Shown: positions 36,068 to 45,899, counted from the stretch's first letter. The stretch is 64,000 bases of DNA from Haloarcula hispanica ATCC 33960 (GCF_000223905.1 NC_015948.1:2728001-2792000), one strand, 5' to 3'. Notes: generated by a model not told the origin, from the sequence alone. Made by a program: numbers and translations.

Positions 36068-37411
36068 CTACGCAACGGGCTCGAGTTCCGCTGAGAAGTG
36101 TCTGAGTTCTTCCATCGGTGGCTCCCAGACGATTTTCAGGCCAGTGTACTCGTCGCGACAGTCGCGAACGCGAGCAGCGGTCTCCGCGATGTGTTCCAAG
36201 TGTTCGCGCCAGTACGTCCGGCGAGGAAGGGCGAGCCGAACGAGTTCTGGGCGGTCGGTCCCGGGGAACGCAAACGAACCGAGTTCGACTGTCCGGACGC
36301 CGCCTTCGCGGTAGAGTTCGCAGACGAGCCGCTGCCCGGGGAATTGGTCGGCGGGGATGTCCGGGAGCAGGGCGGCCGCATCGATGTAGACGGCGTGGCC
36401 GCCGGTCGGCGTGACGATCGGGATATCGCGCTCACGCAGGAGGTCGCCGAGGGTCGCGACTTGTTCGATCCGCTCGGCGACGTACGGCGGTTGGACCGCT
36501 TCCCGCAGACCGGTGGCCATCGCTTCAAGATCACGACCTGCGAGGCCACCGTAGGTCGGGAATCCTTCATACAGGATCGCGCGCTGTTTGCACCGTTCAA
36601 ACAGGGCAGCGTCGCGGACTGCGGTGAACCCGCCGATATTTGCGAGTGCGTCCTTTTTCCCACTCATCGTGATTGCGTCCGCGGGACGCAACTGCTCGCG
36701 AGCGATCTCACTGAGTGGCGTATCGGCGTATTCGGGGTCCCGTTGCTTGATGAACTGTGCGTTTTCGGCGAACCGGCAGGCGTCAATGACGAACGGTACG
36801 TCGATTTCCGTGGCGAAGGCGGCCGTCTCGCGGATGTTCGCCATCGACACCGGCTGGCCGGCGGCGGAGTTGTTCGTGATCGTCAGGACGACAGCCGAGA
36901 CGGCGTCCTGCCCGTACTCCTCGACAGCGTCCCACCCCCGATCTGTGTCGAAGTTTCCGGCAAACGTCCCGACGCTATCAGTAGTCAGGTCTGTCTCTGC
37001 CGGGCAGTCAACCGCGATAGCGCCCTGGTTCGTTACGTGTGCGCGGGTGGTGTCGAAATGCGTGTTGTTGAGCACGACGTCACCCTCGTCCAGTAGCGCC
37101 CCGAACAGGACGTTCTCCGCGCCGCGGCCCTGATGTGTCGGGACCACGCGGTCGAATCCCATCACGTCAGCGACCGCCTCACGGAAGCGTTCGAACGAGC
37201 GCGAACCGGCGTAGGCCTCGTCCCCGCGGACCACGTCCGCCCACTGGTCGTCGCTCATCGCGCCAGTCCCCGAATCAGTCAACAGGTCGATAAAGACATC
37301 ATCCGCAGCGAGGTTGAAGACGTTGTGTCCGGCTTCGCTGAGCGCGGTCTCACGTCGCTCACGGGGCGGAAGCTGTATCGACGTTACCGATTTAGCCTTG
37401 TACGAGCGCAT
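36068..37411 (-). CDS. tnaA: Tryptophanase
   Basis: A 447-aa PLP beta-eliminating lyase converting tryptophan to indole, pyruvate and ammonia. Conserved text: DDVFIDLLTDSGTGAMSDDQ, GDEAYAGSRSF, THQGRGAENVLF, ITNNSAAGQPVSMANI and FAENAQFIKQRDPEY. The PLP lysine is K253 in SGKKDALANIGG. The features favour tryptophanase over tyrosine phenol-lyase but do not prove it. The start MRSYKAKS (37411) is chosen because a TATA-like element (AATAAG) lies about 27 bases upstream; an ATG 12 codons earlier would lie within the promoter. In Haloferax volcanii the homologous gene is strongly tryptophan-inducible. Confidence 0.9.
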   Translation of the reverse strand: MRSYKAKSVTSIQLPPRERRETALSEAGHNVFNLAADDVFIDLLTDSGTGAMSDDQWADVVRGDEAYAGSRSFERFREAVADVMGFDRVVPTHQGRGAENVLFGALLDEGDVVLNNTHFDTTRAHVTNQGAIAVDCPAETDLTTDSVGTFAGNFDTDRGWDAVEEYGQDAVSAVVLTITNNSAAGQPVSMANIRETAAFATEIDVPFVIDACRFAENAQFIKQRDPEYADTPLSEIAREQLRPADAITMSGKKDALANIGGFTAVRDAALFERCKQRAILYEGFPTYGGLAGRDLEAMATGLREAVQPPYVAERIEQVATLGDLLRERDIPIVTPTGGHAVYIDAAALLPDIPADQFPGQRLVCELYREGGVRTVELGSFAFPGTDRPELVRLALPRRTYWREHLEHIAETAARVRDCRDEYTGLKIVWEPPMEELRHFSAELEPVA

Positions 37412-37435
37412 GCTGTGTCGCAGTACGCCGATTGA

Positions 37436-37461
37436 CTTATTCCCCATCTGATATTTTGTGT
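37436..37461 (-). promoter_or_regulatory. tnaA promoter region
   Basis: Two AT elements on the minus strand, AAAATAT (around 37454-37460) and AATAAG (around 37437-37442), precede the tryptophanase start. The nearer one predicts a leaderless mRNA starting at the ATG at 37411. The region is shared with the divergent methyltransferase gene. Confidence 0.45.
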
Positions 37462-37573
37462 ACAGAGGTGGGCTGAGATGTCCATCACCAGACGGGTACG
37501 GCTATCGGTGGACACGTCTTTCTGGCAGGCTAAAATAGCGGGCATTTTGAGGCCAGAACTGCTGGAGGGACGT

Positions 37574-38257
37574 ATGAGCGTTCGCGAGGAATTCGACGCG
37601 TGGGCGGCCGAAGGCAAAGACAGAGGGATGGAAGACCGGCACTGGCACACCGCCAAGCACGTCCTCGCCCGGATGCCGGTCGAACCGGGCGACACGGTAC
37701 TCGACCTCGGTACTGGCTCGGGCTACGCGCTCCGTGCGCTCCGTGACACCAACGACGCCGGCCCCTGCTACGGGCTCGACGGGTCACCGGAGATGCTCCG
37801 GAACGCCCGCGAGTACACGGACGACAACGGTATCGGGTTCCTGCGTGGCGACTTCGACGCGCTGCCGTTTGCGACCGACAGCATCGACCATGTGTTCTCG
37901 ATGGAGGCGTTCTACTACGCCAGTGATCCGCCACACACCCTCGAAGAAATCGCGCGAGTGCTGCGACCGGGCGGGACCGCCCACATCGCGGTGAACTACT
38001 ACGAGGAGAACGTCCACTCCCACGAGTGGCAGGAGTTCATCGACATCGAGATGACCCGCTGGAGCGGCCCGGAGTACCGCGAGGCCTTCCGTGAGGCCGG
38101 CCTGGCCGTTGCGTCGCAGGACACGATCCCCGACCGCGAGGTGGAGATTCCGCCGGCGGATGCGTTCCCCACGGACGAGTTCGAGACCCGCGAGGCGATG
38201 GTCGAGCGCTACCGCGAACTGGGGACGTTGCTGACCGTCGGCGTCGCCACCGAATAA
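37574..38257 (+). CDS. SAM-dependent methyltransferase
   Basis: A 227-aa class-I methyltransferase. The start MSVREEFDAWAAEGKDRG at 37574 has GGAGG-like bases upstream. Motif I is VLDLGTGSGYALRAL, the acidic binding residue follows in GLDGSPEML, motif II/III regions are FLRGDFDALPF and VLRPGGTAHIAVNYY. It belongs to the UbiE/Methyltransf_11 type; the substrate cannot be assigned. It is transcribed away from tryptophanase. Confidence 0.88.
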   Translation: MSVREEFDAWAAEGKDRGMEDRHWHTAKHVLARMPVEPGDTVLDLGTGSGYALRALRDTNDAGPCYGLDGSPEMLRNAREYTDDNGIGFLRGDFDALPFATDSIDHVFSMEAFYYASDPPHTLEEIARVLRPGGTAHIAVNYYEENVHSHEWQEFIDIEMTRWSGPEYREAFREAGLAVASQDTIPDREVEIPPADAFPTDEFETREAMVERYRELGTLLTVGVATE

Positions 38258-38330
38258 CGAGGTAGGCATCAGAGCACGGCGTCGGAACGACCGACAGGGT
38301 ATTTTGTGACCGCAACCAAAACCAGGGTGT

Positions 38331-38600
38331 ATGGCCGAAGACGCCTCGCTGGAGGACTTTCTCGACGATAGCAGCGAGAGCGAGGACGAAGGAGCGGACG
38401 GCATGTCGGCGAGAGACGATACTGCAGAGACAGAAGGCGAAACCACCGACTCCGCAGCCTCGTCCGAGGCGGTCGACCCGGCCGTGACGACGTACGCGTG
38501 GTCGCCCGAGGGAGCGGCATGTGACGAGTGTGGCGAGGTCGTCGAGCGCCGGTGGACACAGGACGGGCTCCTCGTCTGTGGGGCCTGCAAGTGCTGGTGA
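38331..38600 (+). CDS. Small zinc-finger protein with acidic N terminus, DUF7573-like
   Basis: An 89-aa protein. The first 50 residues are a very acidic, disordered Ser/Glu/Asp tract. The C terminus is a compact zinc ribbon: C-x2-C (CDEC) and C-x2-C (CGAC), followed by KCW at the end. This layout recalls a haloarchaeal DUF7573-type family from memory. It may be a nucleic-acid or protein-interaction module. It is monocistronic, with its own gap of about 70 bases upstream. Confidence 0.75.
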   Translation: MAEDASLEDFLDDSSESEDEGADGMSARDDTAETEGETTDSAASSEAVDPAVTTYAWSPEGAACDECGEVVERRWTQDGLLVCGACKCW

Positions 38601-38793
38601 GCCCCGCTACCGGCCACAGAGCGGATGTGTGTGGACCTCACGCATCCACAGAGTTACATGCCATCACGCCGTAGACGCGGCTACAACTGAACGGCCCGGA
38701 GGATGTGGCACCCACACAAGACACTTACTGGTCGACAGGGCAGACTATCCCACCAGTCCCCGTGCCAAGCCGTCGTCCCACGAGACCGCGACT

Positions 38794-39753
38794 ATGACAG
38801 ACACTGACACCTCACGCAGTCAACAGTCGGACAGTCCCCTCCGTGACGCGACACGCGTCGCCAATCAGGTGATCGAGAACGTCGAGCAGGTCATCGTCGG
38901 ACAACACGACGCTATCGAGCACATCGTGACGGCGGTGCTCGGCCGCGGACACATTCTACTTGAGGACGTCCCCGGCGTCGGCAAGACGATGCTGGCCCGC
39001 TCCGTCGCGGCCTCCTTCGACGGTGAGTTCAAGCGCGTCCAGTTCACACCGGACCTCCTGCCGACCGACGTGACCGGTGTCAACATCTACAACCAGAAGA
39101 CACAGGAGTTCGAGTTCCGGCCCGGCCCGATCTTCGCCAACGTCGTTCTCGGCGACGAAATCAACCGCGCCCCGCCGAAGACACAGTCGGCGCTGCTTGA
39201 GGCGATGGAGGAACAGCAGGTGTCCGTCGACGGGACCACACATCCCGTGCCACAGCCGTTTACCGTCATCGCCACGCAGAACACGGTCGAGCAGAACCGG
39301 GCCTACGACCTCCCGATGGCTGAACTCGACCGGTTCATGACGAAACTCCATCTGGGCTATCCGAACGAAGCGGCAGAGACGGAGATGCTGGGTGACGTCG
39401 TGGGGCAGCACCCCATCGAGGAACTCACGTCGGTCGCCACCCTCGAAGCGCTGTCCGCCGCTCGGGAGACGGTGGCCGACGTGACCGTCGAAGAGCCCAT
39501 TCGCTCGTACGCGACCCGGCTGGCGCGGTACACGCGGGAGAACGCACAACTGGGCGTCAGCCCGCGAGGGAGCATCTCGCTGCTGCGGGCGGCACAGGCC
39601 CGGGCCGTCCTCGACGGCCGCAGCTACGTCATCCCCGACGACATCCAGACGGAAGCGCCGGTTGTCCTCCCGCACCGGATCCGCACTGAAAGTAGCGAGC
39701 AGAACGCCCGGGAACTCGTCGCGGAGGCACTCGATACCGTCTACGTCGAATGA
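38794..39753 (+). CDS. MoxR-family AAA+ ATPase
   Basis: A 319-aa AAA+ ATPase. Walker A EDVPGVGKTMLARS, Walker B VVLGDEINRAPPKTQSALLE, sensor 1 VIATQNTVEQ, sensor 2 in SPRGSISLLRAAQARA. MoxR proteins act as chaperones for assembly or activation of protein complexes, typically with DUF58 and von Willebrand partners. The ATG at 38794 starts a short Ser-rich leader. The stop overlaps the DUF58 gene by four bases, so the three genes to 42955 form one coupled operon. Confidence 0.92.
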   Translation: MTDTDTSRSQQSDSPLRDATRVANQVIENVEQVIVGQHDAIEHIVTAVLGRGHILLEDVPGVGKTMLARSVAASFDGEFKRVQFTPDLLPTDVTGVNIYNQKTQEFEFRPGPIFANVVLGDEINRAPPKTQSALLEAMEEQQVSVDGTTHPVPQPFTVIATQNTVEQNRAYDLPMAELDRFMTKLHLGYPNEAAETEMLGDVVGQHPIEELTSVATLEALSAARETVADVTVEEPIRSYATRLARYTRENAQLGVSPRGSISLLRAAQARAVLDGRSYVIPDDIQTEAPVVLPHRIRTESSEQNARELVAEALDTVYVE

Positions 39754-40724
39754 GACCGACGCGCCGCGGTTTCGCCGTCCTCGCCGTCGCCGTTGCCGCC
39801 CTCCTCGTCAGTGCCAGATTCGGCCAGCCCGGGCTCACTGCCGTCGCCGGCCCGCTGTTCGTCGGCGTGTTCGCCGCCGCCGTGCAGGTTCGCTGGAGCG
39901 GCGCGCCGACTGTCGAGCGGAGCCGCCTCCGCCGTGGCTTTCCCGGCGAGACGAAGCTGGTCGAGTTCCGCGTCGACGGCAGCGGCATCGCGACAGTCAC
40001 CGACCGGCTCTCCGAGGGGTTAGAGGGGGAGACGACAGTCACTAAATCCCTGCCCGCGACGGTGACCTACCGAGTCACCTACACGGCCCGGGGCGAGCAA
40101 CAGGTCGGCCCCGTCGAAGCGACGGTGACGGACGCACTGGGACTCATCAGAGAGCGCTACACCATCGAGAGCAAGGCCGACGTACTGGTGTATCCGCCCG
40201 TCTACCGACTGGGCGGCACGGACGCGTTCGCGCGGACGTTCACACCGGAGAACGAGGACCGGCAGTCGTTTGACCGACTGCGAGAGTACGTCAGCGGCGA
40301 CTCCTTGCGGAACGTCCACTGGAAGTCAAGCGCCAAGCGCGAGGACCTGTTAGTCAAGGAGTTCACTGACAACCGGAGCGACCGGACCCTGCTCGTTGCC
40401 GCGGAAGCCCAGCGGGGCCACGCCGACGAGATGGCCGCCGCGGCGGCGACGATCACGATGGCCGCGCTGGAGAGTGGTCTCGCCGTCGAACTCGCCGTCC
40501 CGAACGGCGCGGTCGAACAGGGGTACGGCGACACCCACCGAACGCGACTGCTCGAACTGCTGGCCCGGGCTGACGCGGGCCAGACCGGCCGGACAGACGA
40601 CGCCGACGTGATTGTCACAGCCAACGGCGACGGGGTCACGGTGTCGGTCGACGGCCGCCGCCAGTCCTTCGCTGCTGTGACCGCCAGTCGGGACAACCCC
40701 ATCGCAGGCGAGGTGAACGGATGA
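39750..40724 (+). CDS. DUF58 domain membrane protein
   Basis: A 324-aa protein: an N-terminal pair of membrane segments (about residues 6-42), a beta-rich domain, then the DUF58/VWA-like core with the signature RLREYVSGDSLRNVHWKSSA, followed by KREDLLVKEF. DUF58 proteins accompany MoxR ATPases. Overlaps at both ends (ATGA with moxR, four bases with the transglutaminase gene) show translational coupling. Confidence 0.9.
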   Translation: MRPTRRGFAVLAVAVAALLVSARFGQPGLTAVAGPLFVGVFAAAVQVRWSGAPTVERSRLRRGFPGETKLVEFRVDGSGIATVTDRLSEGLEGETTVTKSLPATVTYRVTYTARGEQQVGPVEATVTDALGLIRERYTIESKADVLVYPPVYRLGGTDAFARTFTPENEDRQSFDRLREYVSGDSLRNVHWKSSAKREDLLVKEFTDNRSDRTLLVAAEAQRGHADEMAAAAATITMAALESGLAVELAVPNGAVEQGYGDTHRTRLLELLARADAGQTGRTDDADVIVTANGDGVTVSVDGRRQSFAAVTASRDNPIAGEVNG

Positions 40725-42955
40725 GCGCCGTCGTCGTGGAACGAATCCGCCGCCGAGTCCCGTGGAGCGGGTCACGAACGTTGGCGCTGCTTGCGGCGGC
40801 GCTGGCCATCGGTGCGCCGCTGCGGACGATGTACTATCTCAGCGACGTAGTCGGCGACCCGACTCTGTTTCTGGCGCTCACCGCGCTCTCGCTCGTCGGT
40901 GCGACGCTGCTGGCTCGCGTGCTCAGACCGCCCCTCGCGGTCGCTGTCGGCGCAGTGCTGTTCGCCGGCGGTCTCGGTGCGTACATCCTGAACCTCTCGA
41001 CGAACCCGGCAGTGACAGAACTTCTGGGCGACACCGCCGCTCTGCTGACCGGACGGTCACTGCTCCAGATTGCCAAGGTCAGGCTGTGGGTGCTGTCGTT
41101 CGCGCCGGCACCGGTGTTTCTGACCTGGTACTTCGCCTTGCGGCGCTGGTACGTGACGGCGACGGTGGCGGCCGGCACGGCGCTGGCGTTCTTCGCCCTG
41201 ACGACCGACGCCGGCGTGGTGACGACGCTGCTGGGCGTGGTCGGCATCGCGGCGACCATCGGCTTCGGGACGCTCGATACGCTGTCGGCGGACGAGCCGG
41301 CGGACCTGACGAAGCGACCCGATGCGATGTCCGGCAGCAGCGAGACGGGACAGACGGACGACGACAGCGAGGGCATCGACGCCGGGCGGCGAGCCGTCCT
41401 CGAACAACTGGCGGCGATAATCGTCGTCCCGGCGGCGCTCTCGCAGGTCCCGATCACCCGGGATAGTTTGCTGTCGTACGATGATGGGTCGGACGGCCAG
41501 ACCGTCGAAGGGAGCCTCTTCGACGCCGGGGAGTCCCTCTCGGTGCTCGGGAGCATCTCGTTGACGCCGGAGATACGGTACACGGTCGAAAGCGAGGAAC
41601 CGCGCTACTGGCGGGTCGCCTCCTACGACCGCTACACCGGCAACGGGTGGGTGCGGACGGGGAACCCCATCCCGTACGACGACCAGCGCCTCGACTCTCC
41701 TGAGGGAGAGACCCGGACACTTCGACAGGAGTTCCGGGCGGAGTCGACCATCGGGACCGTCCCGGCCGCCTGGAAGCCCGTCCGTTACTCGGGGGAGCCG
41801 TCGGTACTGGTCTCCAGCGAGGGCGGGTTCCAGCCTAACGGTACGCTGTCGACGGGCGACAGCTACGAGGTCAGGAGCGAACTGCTCGTGGCGACGCCCG
41901 ACGGGCTGCGCGGGGCCGGCACTGACTACGACGACGCGACCGCGGAGCTGTACACTCAACTCCCCGACAGCACGCCGGATCGGGTCGCCGAACGGACGTC
42001 CATCCTCACCGCGAACGCCGAAAACCCCTACGAGACGGCACTGGTCGTCGAGCGGTGGCTCCAGGAGAGCAAGGGCTACTCGCTGGAGGTCGACCGACCC
42101 GACTTCAACGTCGCCGACGCCTTCCTCTTCGAGATGGACGAGGGGTACTGTGTCTACTTCGCGACGACGATGGTGACGATGCTCCGGACACAAGGCATTC
42201 CAGCGCGCATGACCGTCGGCTACACGTCCGGCCAGCGAATCGACGAGAACCAGTGGGTTGTGCGCGGGCTCAACTCCCACGCCTGGGTCGAGGTGTACTT
42301 CCCCGACCAGGGCTGGGTGCAGTTCGACCCGACGCCGTCCGGGCCGCGCGAGGCGGTCAGGCAGCAGCGTATCGAGGAGGCGAGTTCGGACGAATCGTCA
42401 CCCACTGTCGGCGACGACAACCCGGTCGAACAGTACACGCCATCCGACACGTCGACACCCGCCCCGCTGACCGAGACCGACGAAACCGAGGCCGAGCCGA
42501 CTGAGACACCAACGGCCACAGAAACCGACACGCCAACCGGCACTGCAAGGGAGCCGGGCACGGGCGACGATGCGGGGCCGAGCCTGCCGGACCTCCCGTC
42601 ACGCGAGGAGATGACGCTCGGCGTCGTTGCACTGCTCGGCATCGCGGCGGGCGCGCGTCGGTCCGGCCTCAGCGGGCGAGCCTACCGGGCAGTGTGGCTG
42701 CGCTACCAGCGCCGCGTGGACCCCGAGACCGACATCGAGCGAGCGTTCCAGCGGGCCATGTACGTCCTTGCGACGGAACACCGGGACCGCGAGAGCGGTG
42801 AGACAGTCCGGGCGTATCTCGACGCGATAGAGGCCGACGACCGGGTCCGTCGGCTGGCGGCGCTACGGGAACGACTCCGGTACGGCGGCGAGGTCGACGA
42901 AGCGGTTGCCGACGAGGCCGTCGAAATCGCTGATAGAATCGTCTCCGCCCGGTAG
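40721..42955 (+). CDS. TgpA-type transmembrane transglutaminase-like protein
   Basis: A 744-aa protein. The N-terminal 200 residues hold about five to six membrane segments (DUF3488/TgpA-like). A large external part follows with a transglutaminase/protease core at about residues 430-540: the catalytic Cys is in DEGYCVYFATTMVTMLRTQG, His in GLNSHAWVEVYFPDQGW and Asp in FDPTPSG. A Thr/Glu-rich linker (about 570-625) precedes another membrane segment and a C-terminal DUF4129-like domain. It is the last gene of the MoxR-DUF58 operon. Cross-linking or proteolysis of surface proteins is inferred from the family. Confidence 0.9.
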   Translation: MSAVVVERIRRRVPWSGSRTLALLAAALAIGAPLRTMYYLSDVVGDPTLFLALTALSLVGATLLARVLRPPLAVAVGAVLFAGGLGAYILNLSTNPAVTELLGDTAALLTGRSLLQIAKVRLWVLSFAPAPVFLTWYFALRRWYVTATVAAGTALAFFALTTDAGVVTTLLGVVGIAATIGFGTLDTLSADEPADLTKRPDAMSGSSETGQTDDDSEGIDAGRRAVLEQLAAIIVVPAALSQVPITRDSLLSYDDGSDGQTVEGSLFDAGESLSVLGSISLTPEIRYTVESEEPRYWRVASYDRYTGNGWVRTGNPIPYDDQRLDSPEGETRTLRQEFRAESTIGTVPAAWKPVRYSGEPSVLVSSEGGFQPNGTLSTGDSYEVRSELLVATPDGLRGAGTDYDDATAELYTQLPDSTPDRVAERTSILTANAENPYETALVVERWLQESKGYSLEVDRPDFNVADAFLFEMDEGYCVYFATTMVTMLRTQGIPARMTVGYTSGQRIDENQWVVRGLNSHAWVEVYFPDQGWVQFDPTPSGPREAVRQQRIEEASSDESSPTVGDDNPVEQYTPSDTSTPAPLTETDETEAEPTETPTATETDTPTGTAREPGTGDDAGPSLPDLPSREEMTLGVVALLGIAAGARRSGLSGRAYRAVWLRYQRRVDPETDIERAFQRAMYVLATEHRDRESGETVRAYLDAIEADDRVRRLAALRERLRYGGEVDEAVADEAVEIADRIVSAR

Positions 42956-42975
42956 TCCCCGACAGTGTTTAATAG

Positions 42976-43293
<318 letters not shown>

Positions 43294-43424
43294 ACTCCTG
43301 ACTGCCAACGGTTCTCGTGAGAGCGCCGTGGCAAGCCACTGCTGTGACCTGCTCGCCAGCTTTTCAGTCTGGTCTGCTCGCGAGTGGTCGCTGCGGCCGG
43401 CCACGAGTGGTTCAGGTCTGGCTG

Positions 43425-43432
43425 TTTTTTTT
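43425..43432 (+). terminator. T8 run after the eIF1 gene
   Basis: A run of eight T residues lies 130 bases past the eIF1 stop, in a 250-base gap that holds no gene. Oligo-T without a hairpin is enough for termination in archaea. Confidence 0.4.
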
Positions 43433-43525
43433 ACCGTCGTGGGCGCTTCTGGTAGCGACCGGTCGAGACAGATTTTGTTGCATGATACCAGCACCCATAA
43501 TCGGCGGTCAACTATTTCAACCACG

Positions 43526-43533
43526 GGGAGGTA
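43526..43533 (+). promoter_or_regulatory. Strong Shine-Dalgarno site of the surface-protein gene
   Basis: GGGGAGGT lies ten bases before the ATG at 43544. It is unusual here because most first genes in the window look leaderless. Confidence 0.5.
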
Positions 43534-43543
43534 ACTGTTTGCA

Positions 43544-45850
43544 ATGTTCGTTGTACCCCGACGGGTGGTGGCCGTCGGACTCGTGGTCCTTCTCCTCGGT
43601 GGGGGATTCGCGTCGCTCCCGGTGGCGGCGAGCGCTGACCACGGGGCGGTGACCGGGGCCAGCGTCGACACAGCAGTCGGCGGAGACAGCGAGAACAGTA
43701 CGTATCAGGCTGATAGGACGTCAGAGCAAGATAGTGGTGGGACAGTCGAGACAGCGGCCACTGCCGAGGCGAGCGGTTCGCTAGCCCGGGTCGGAAGTGC
43801 CGATACACACCGTCGACGGCCGCGGCGACAGGGTGGGAACACTGCCGGAGGGGCCGTCGCGATGGCGGCCAGCATTGAGACAGGGACAGCCACGTCGGGT
43901 GCGACACAGACCGACGACGGCGACGTGATTCAGCAGACACAGACCTACGCGCGCATACCGGAGGAGCCGGGCGAAGTCGCGGTGACCCTGACCTACGAGG
44001 TTCCGGACCGGGTCGTCGACCTCGAAACACACGTCCCAGCGGAAGCGACGGTGACTGACACCGACGGGTTCGAGCGCGTCAACGAGTCCGTCTACGAGTG
44101 GGAAGAAACGACGGATACGGCGACGGTCAGCTACCGCATCAACCCGAACCGGACCATCGAGAAGAGCGGTCCGGAGGGGGCCGAGGGCCGCTATCTCAGC
44201 GTCGATACGGGCGACTGGGCGCTGCTCACGCGGTCACGGACGCCGACGCGCTGGCGCTACACTGGCCAGGACCCCGTCAGGTACAACCGGACACTCCGGA
44301 CGGCAGGCCCGGGTGCGGCGGGCGAGGAGATCGTGTACCTCGGCGAGGTAGCGACCTTCGAGGAGACGGCGCACAACCAGACGTTCACGCTGGCTATACC
44401 GGAGCGGGCGACGATGACGGCCTCGCCGATTTCGGTCCTCGACTCGATGGCGAACGCGTCGAACGCCCTCCGGGTCGGTGACCGTGACGAGCAGGTGTTC
44501 GTCGTCGCCGCGCCGTCCGAGGCCGTCGAGTGGGGCGTCGAGGGGTATCAGATCGGTGACGCAGATATGTGGGTCCAGTCCCGGCAATCGCTGGATACCG
44601 CCAACAACGTCTGGCTCCACGAGTACGTCCACAGCCGGCAGGCCTACGAGACGACGCGGGAGACGCGGTGGACGGTCGAGGGCTGGGCGACGTACTACGC
44701 CGCCGTCCTGACGCTGGAACAGGACCGGATCGGGTTCGACGAGTTCCGGGCACAGCTCGCAGCGGGCGGACGCCCCGTCTACAGCGACGTGGCGCTGACG
44801 GACCGGTCGAGTTGGACGAACGACGCGAACTACAGGAAGGGCGCGCTGGTAGCCGGGCGGGCAGACGTCCATATCCGCTCGGCTACTGACCGCAACAAGA
44901 CACTCCAGACTGTGTTCCAGTCGCTAAACGGCTACCGCGACCCGGTCACGCAATCGCAGTTCCTCAGCGAGGTCGAGGCCACTGGCGGGGCAAGCGTTCG
45001 GAACACGACCGCGACGGAGACCGAAACGACAACAACGGTGGCGATGTGGAACGAGACGACGCACCGGCGGTTGTTCGGTGCGATCCCCGCCCGTATCGGC
45101 TACAGCCTCCCACCGGTCGACCGCGCGGACGCCTACCGTGCAGACAGTCTCTACCGGTCTGACGCACCCGTCGGCGGGAGCGAACCGATCCGGCTGGCGA
45201 CCAACGAGACGCTCGCGGTCGACGCGGTCGTCGAGAACGCCGGCGGTGATGCGGGAGCGTACAACGTGACGCTCGCGGTCAACGAGACCGTCGTCGCCGC
45301 GAAACAGGGCCAGATCGAACCGGGGGAGCGGACCGAGGTCGAAGTGACACACACGTTTGCCGACCCCGGCCGATACGTGATCAGTGTCGACGGCGACACC
45401 GTCACTGTCGTGGTGACGGAACCGGCAGCGGCCAGCGTCACTGACGTCACCGCGAGTCCGCAAGAAGTCAGGCAGGGGGACAGTGTGGACGTGACCGCCA
45501 CTGTCGCCAACGACAACGAGATTCCGGGGACAATCGCGGTCGAGTTCCGCCGCAACGGCACCGTGTTCGCGGAGCAACGGCTGTATCTCCCGCCACAGGC
45601 GACGACGACAGTCGTGCGGACGGTCACCCTCGGCGAACCCGGAACAGTCTCGCTGTCGGCGGGTGACGGACGGACCGCGACGGCGGTCGAGGTGGTCGTC
45701 TCGACCGAAACAGCCGAACCAACGTCGACGCCGACGGAGCGGCTCACAGACACACAGACGACAGCCGGCGAGGGCAACGGCTTCACCGCGCTCGTGGCCG
45801 GTCTCGCGGTGTTGCTTGCGGCCCTGATCGCCCGTCAGCGCGGTTCCTGA
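43544..45850 (+). CDS. Secreted gluzincin-like surface protein with PGF-CTERM-like tail
   Basis: A 768-aa secreted protein with a Sec signal (about residues 1-30) and a Ser/Thr/Ala-rich spacer. A metallopeptidase-like domain follows with HEYVHSRQ and, 15 residues after its second His, Glu in WTVEGWATYYA, the pattern of MA-clan gluzincins (Peptidase MA-like). Two CARDB-like domains follow (about 548-630 and 640-730), then a Thr-rich stretch and a terminal GNGFTALVAGLAVLLAALIA ending in RQRGS. That tail resembles PGF-CTERM signals cut by archaeosortase. Many N-x-T/S sites suggest heavy N-glycosylation. Confidence 0.82.
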   Translation: MFVVPRRVVAVGLVVLLLGGGFASLPVAASADHGAVTGASVDTAVGGDSENSTYQADRTSEQDSGGTVETAATAEASGSLARVGSADTHRRRPRRQGGNTAGGAVAMAASIETGTATSGATQTDDGDVIQQTQTYARIPEEPGEVAVTLTYEVPDRVVDLETHVPAEATVTDTDGFERVNESVYEWEETTDTATVSYRINPNRTIEKSGPEGAEGRYLSVDTGDWALLTRSRTPTRWRYTGQDPVRYNRTLRTAGPGAAGEEIVYLGEVATFEETAHNQTFTLAIPERATMTASPISVLDSMANASNALRVGDRDEQVFVVAAPSEAVEWGVEGYQIGDADMWVQSRQSLDTANNVWLHEYVHSRQAYETTRETRWTVEGWATYYAAVLTLEQDRIGFDEFRAQLAAGGRPVYSDVALTDRSSWTNDANYRKGALVAGRADVHIRSATDRNKTLQTVFQSLNGYRDPVTQSQFLSEVEATGGASVRNTTATETETTTTVAMWNETTHRRLFGAIPARIGYSLPPVDRADAYRADSLYRSDAPVGGSEPIRLATNETLAVDAVVENAGGDAGAYNVTLAVNETVVAAKQGQIEPGERTEVEVTHTFADPGRYVISVDGDTVTVVVTEPAAASVTDVTASPQEVRQGDSVDVTATVANDNEIPGTIAVEFRRNGTVFAEQRLYLPPQATTTVVRTVTLGEPGTVSLSAGDGRTATAVEVVVSTETAEPTSTPTERLTDTQTTAGEGNGFTALVAGLAVLLAALIARQRGS

Positions 45851-45867
45851 CACGAGGCCGAAGGGAA

Positions 45868-45876
45868 CAGTTATTG
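45868..45876 (+). promoter_or_regulatory. TATA box of the EamA permease gene
   Basis: CAGTTATTG is centred about 27 bases before the GTG at 45900, predicting a leaderless transcript with a GTG start. Confidence 0.5.
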
Positions 45877-45899
45877 CGGTCGGCTAGCCGTTGTCAACC

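Noticed and set aside
36098-37096. 332-codon frame antisense to tryptophanase
   Set aside because: Composition and absence of motifs mark it as a shadow of the real gene.
43544-43890. Frame shift or fusion in the N-terminal spacer of the surface protein
   Set aside because: The Arg-rich patch (DTHRRRPRRQ) looked out of frame, but the region stays open and flows into the conserved domain. Low-complexity spacers are common in such proteins.
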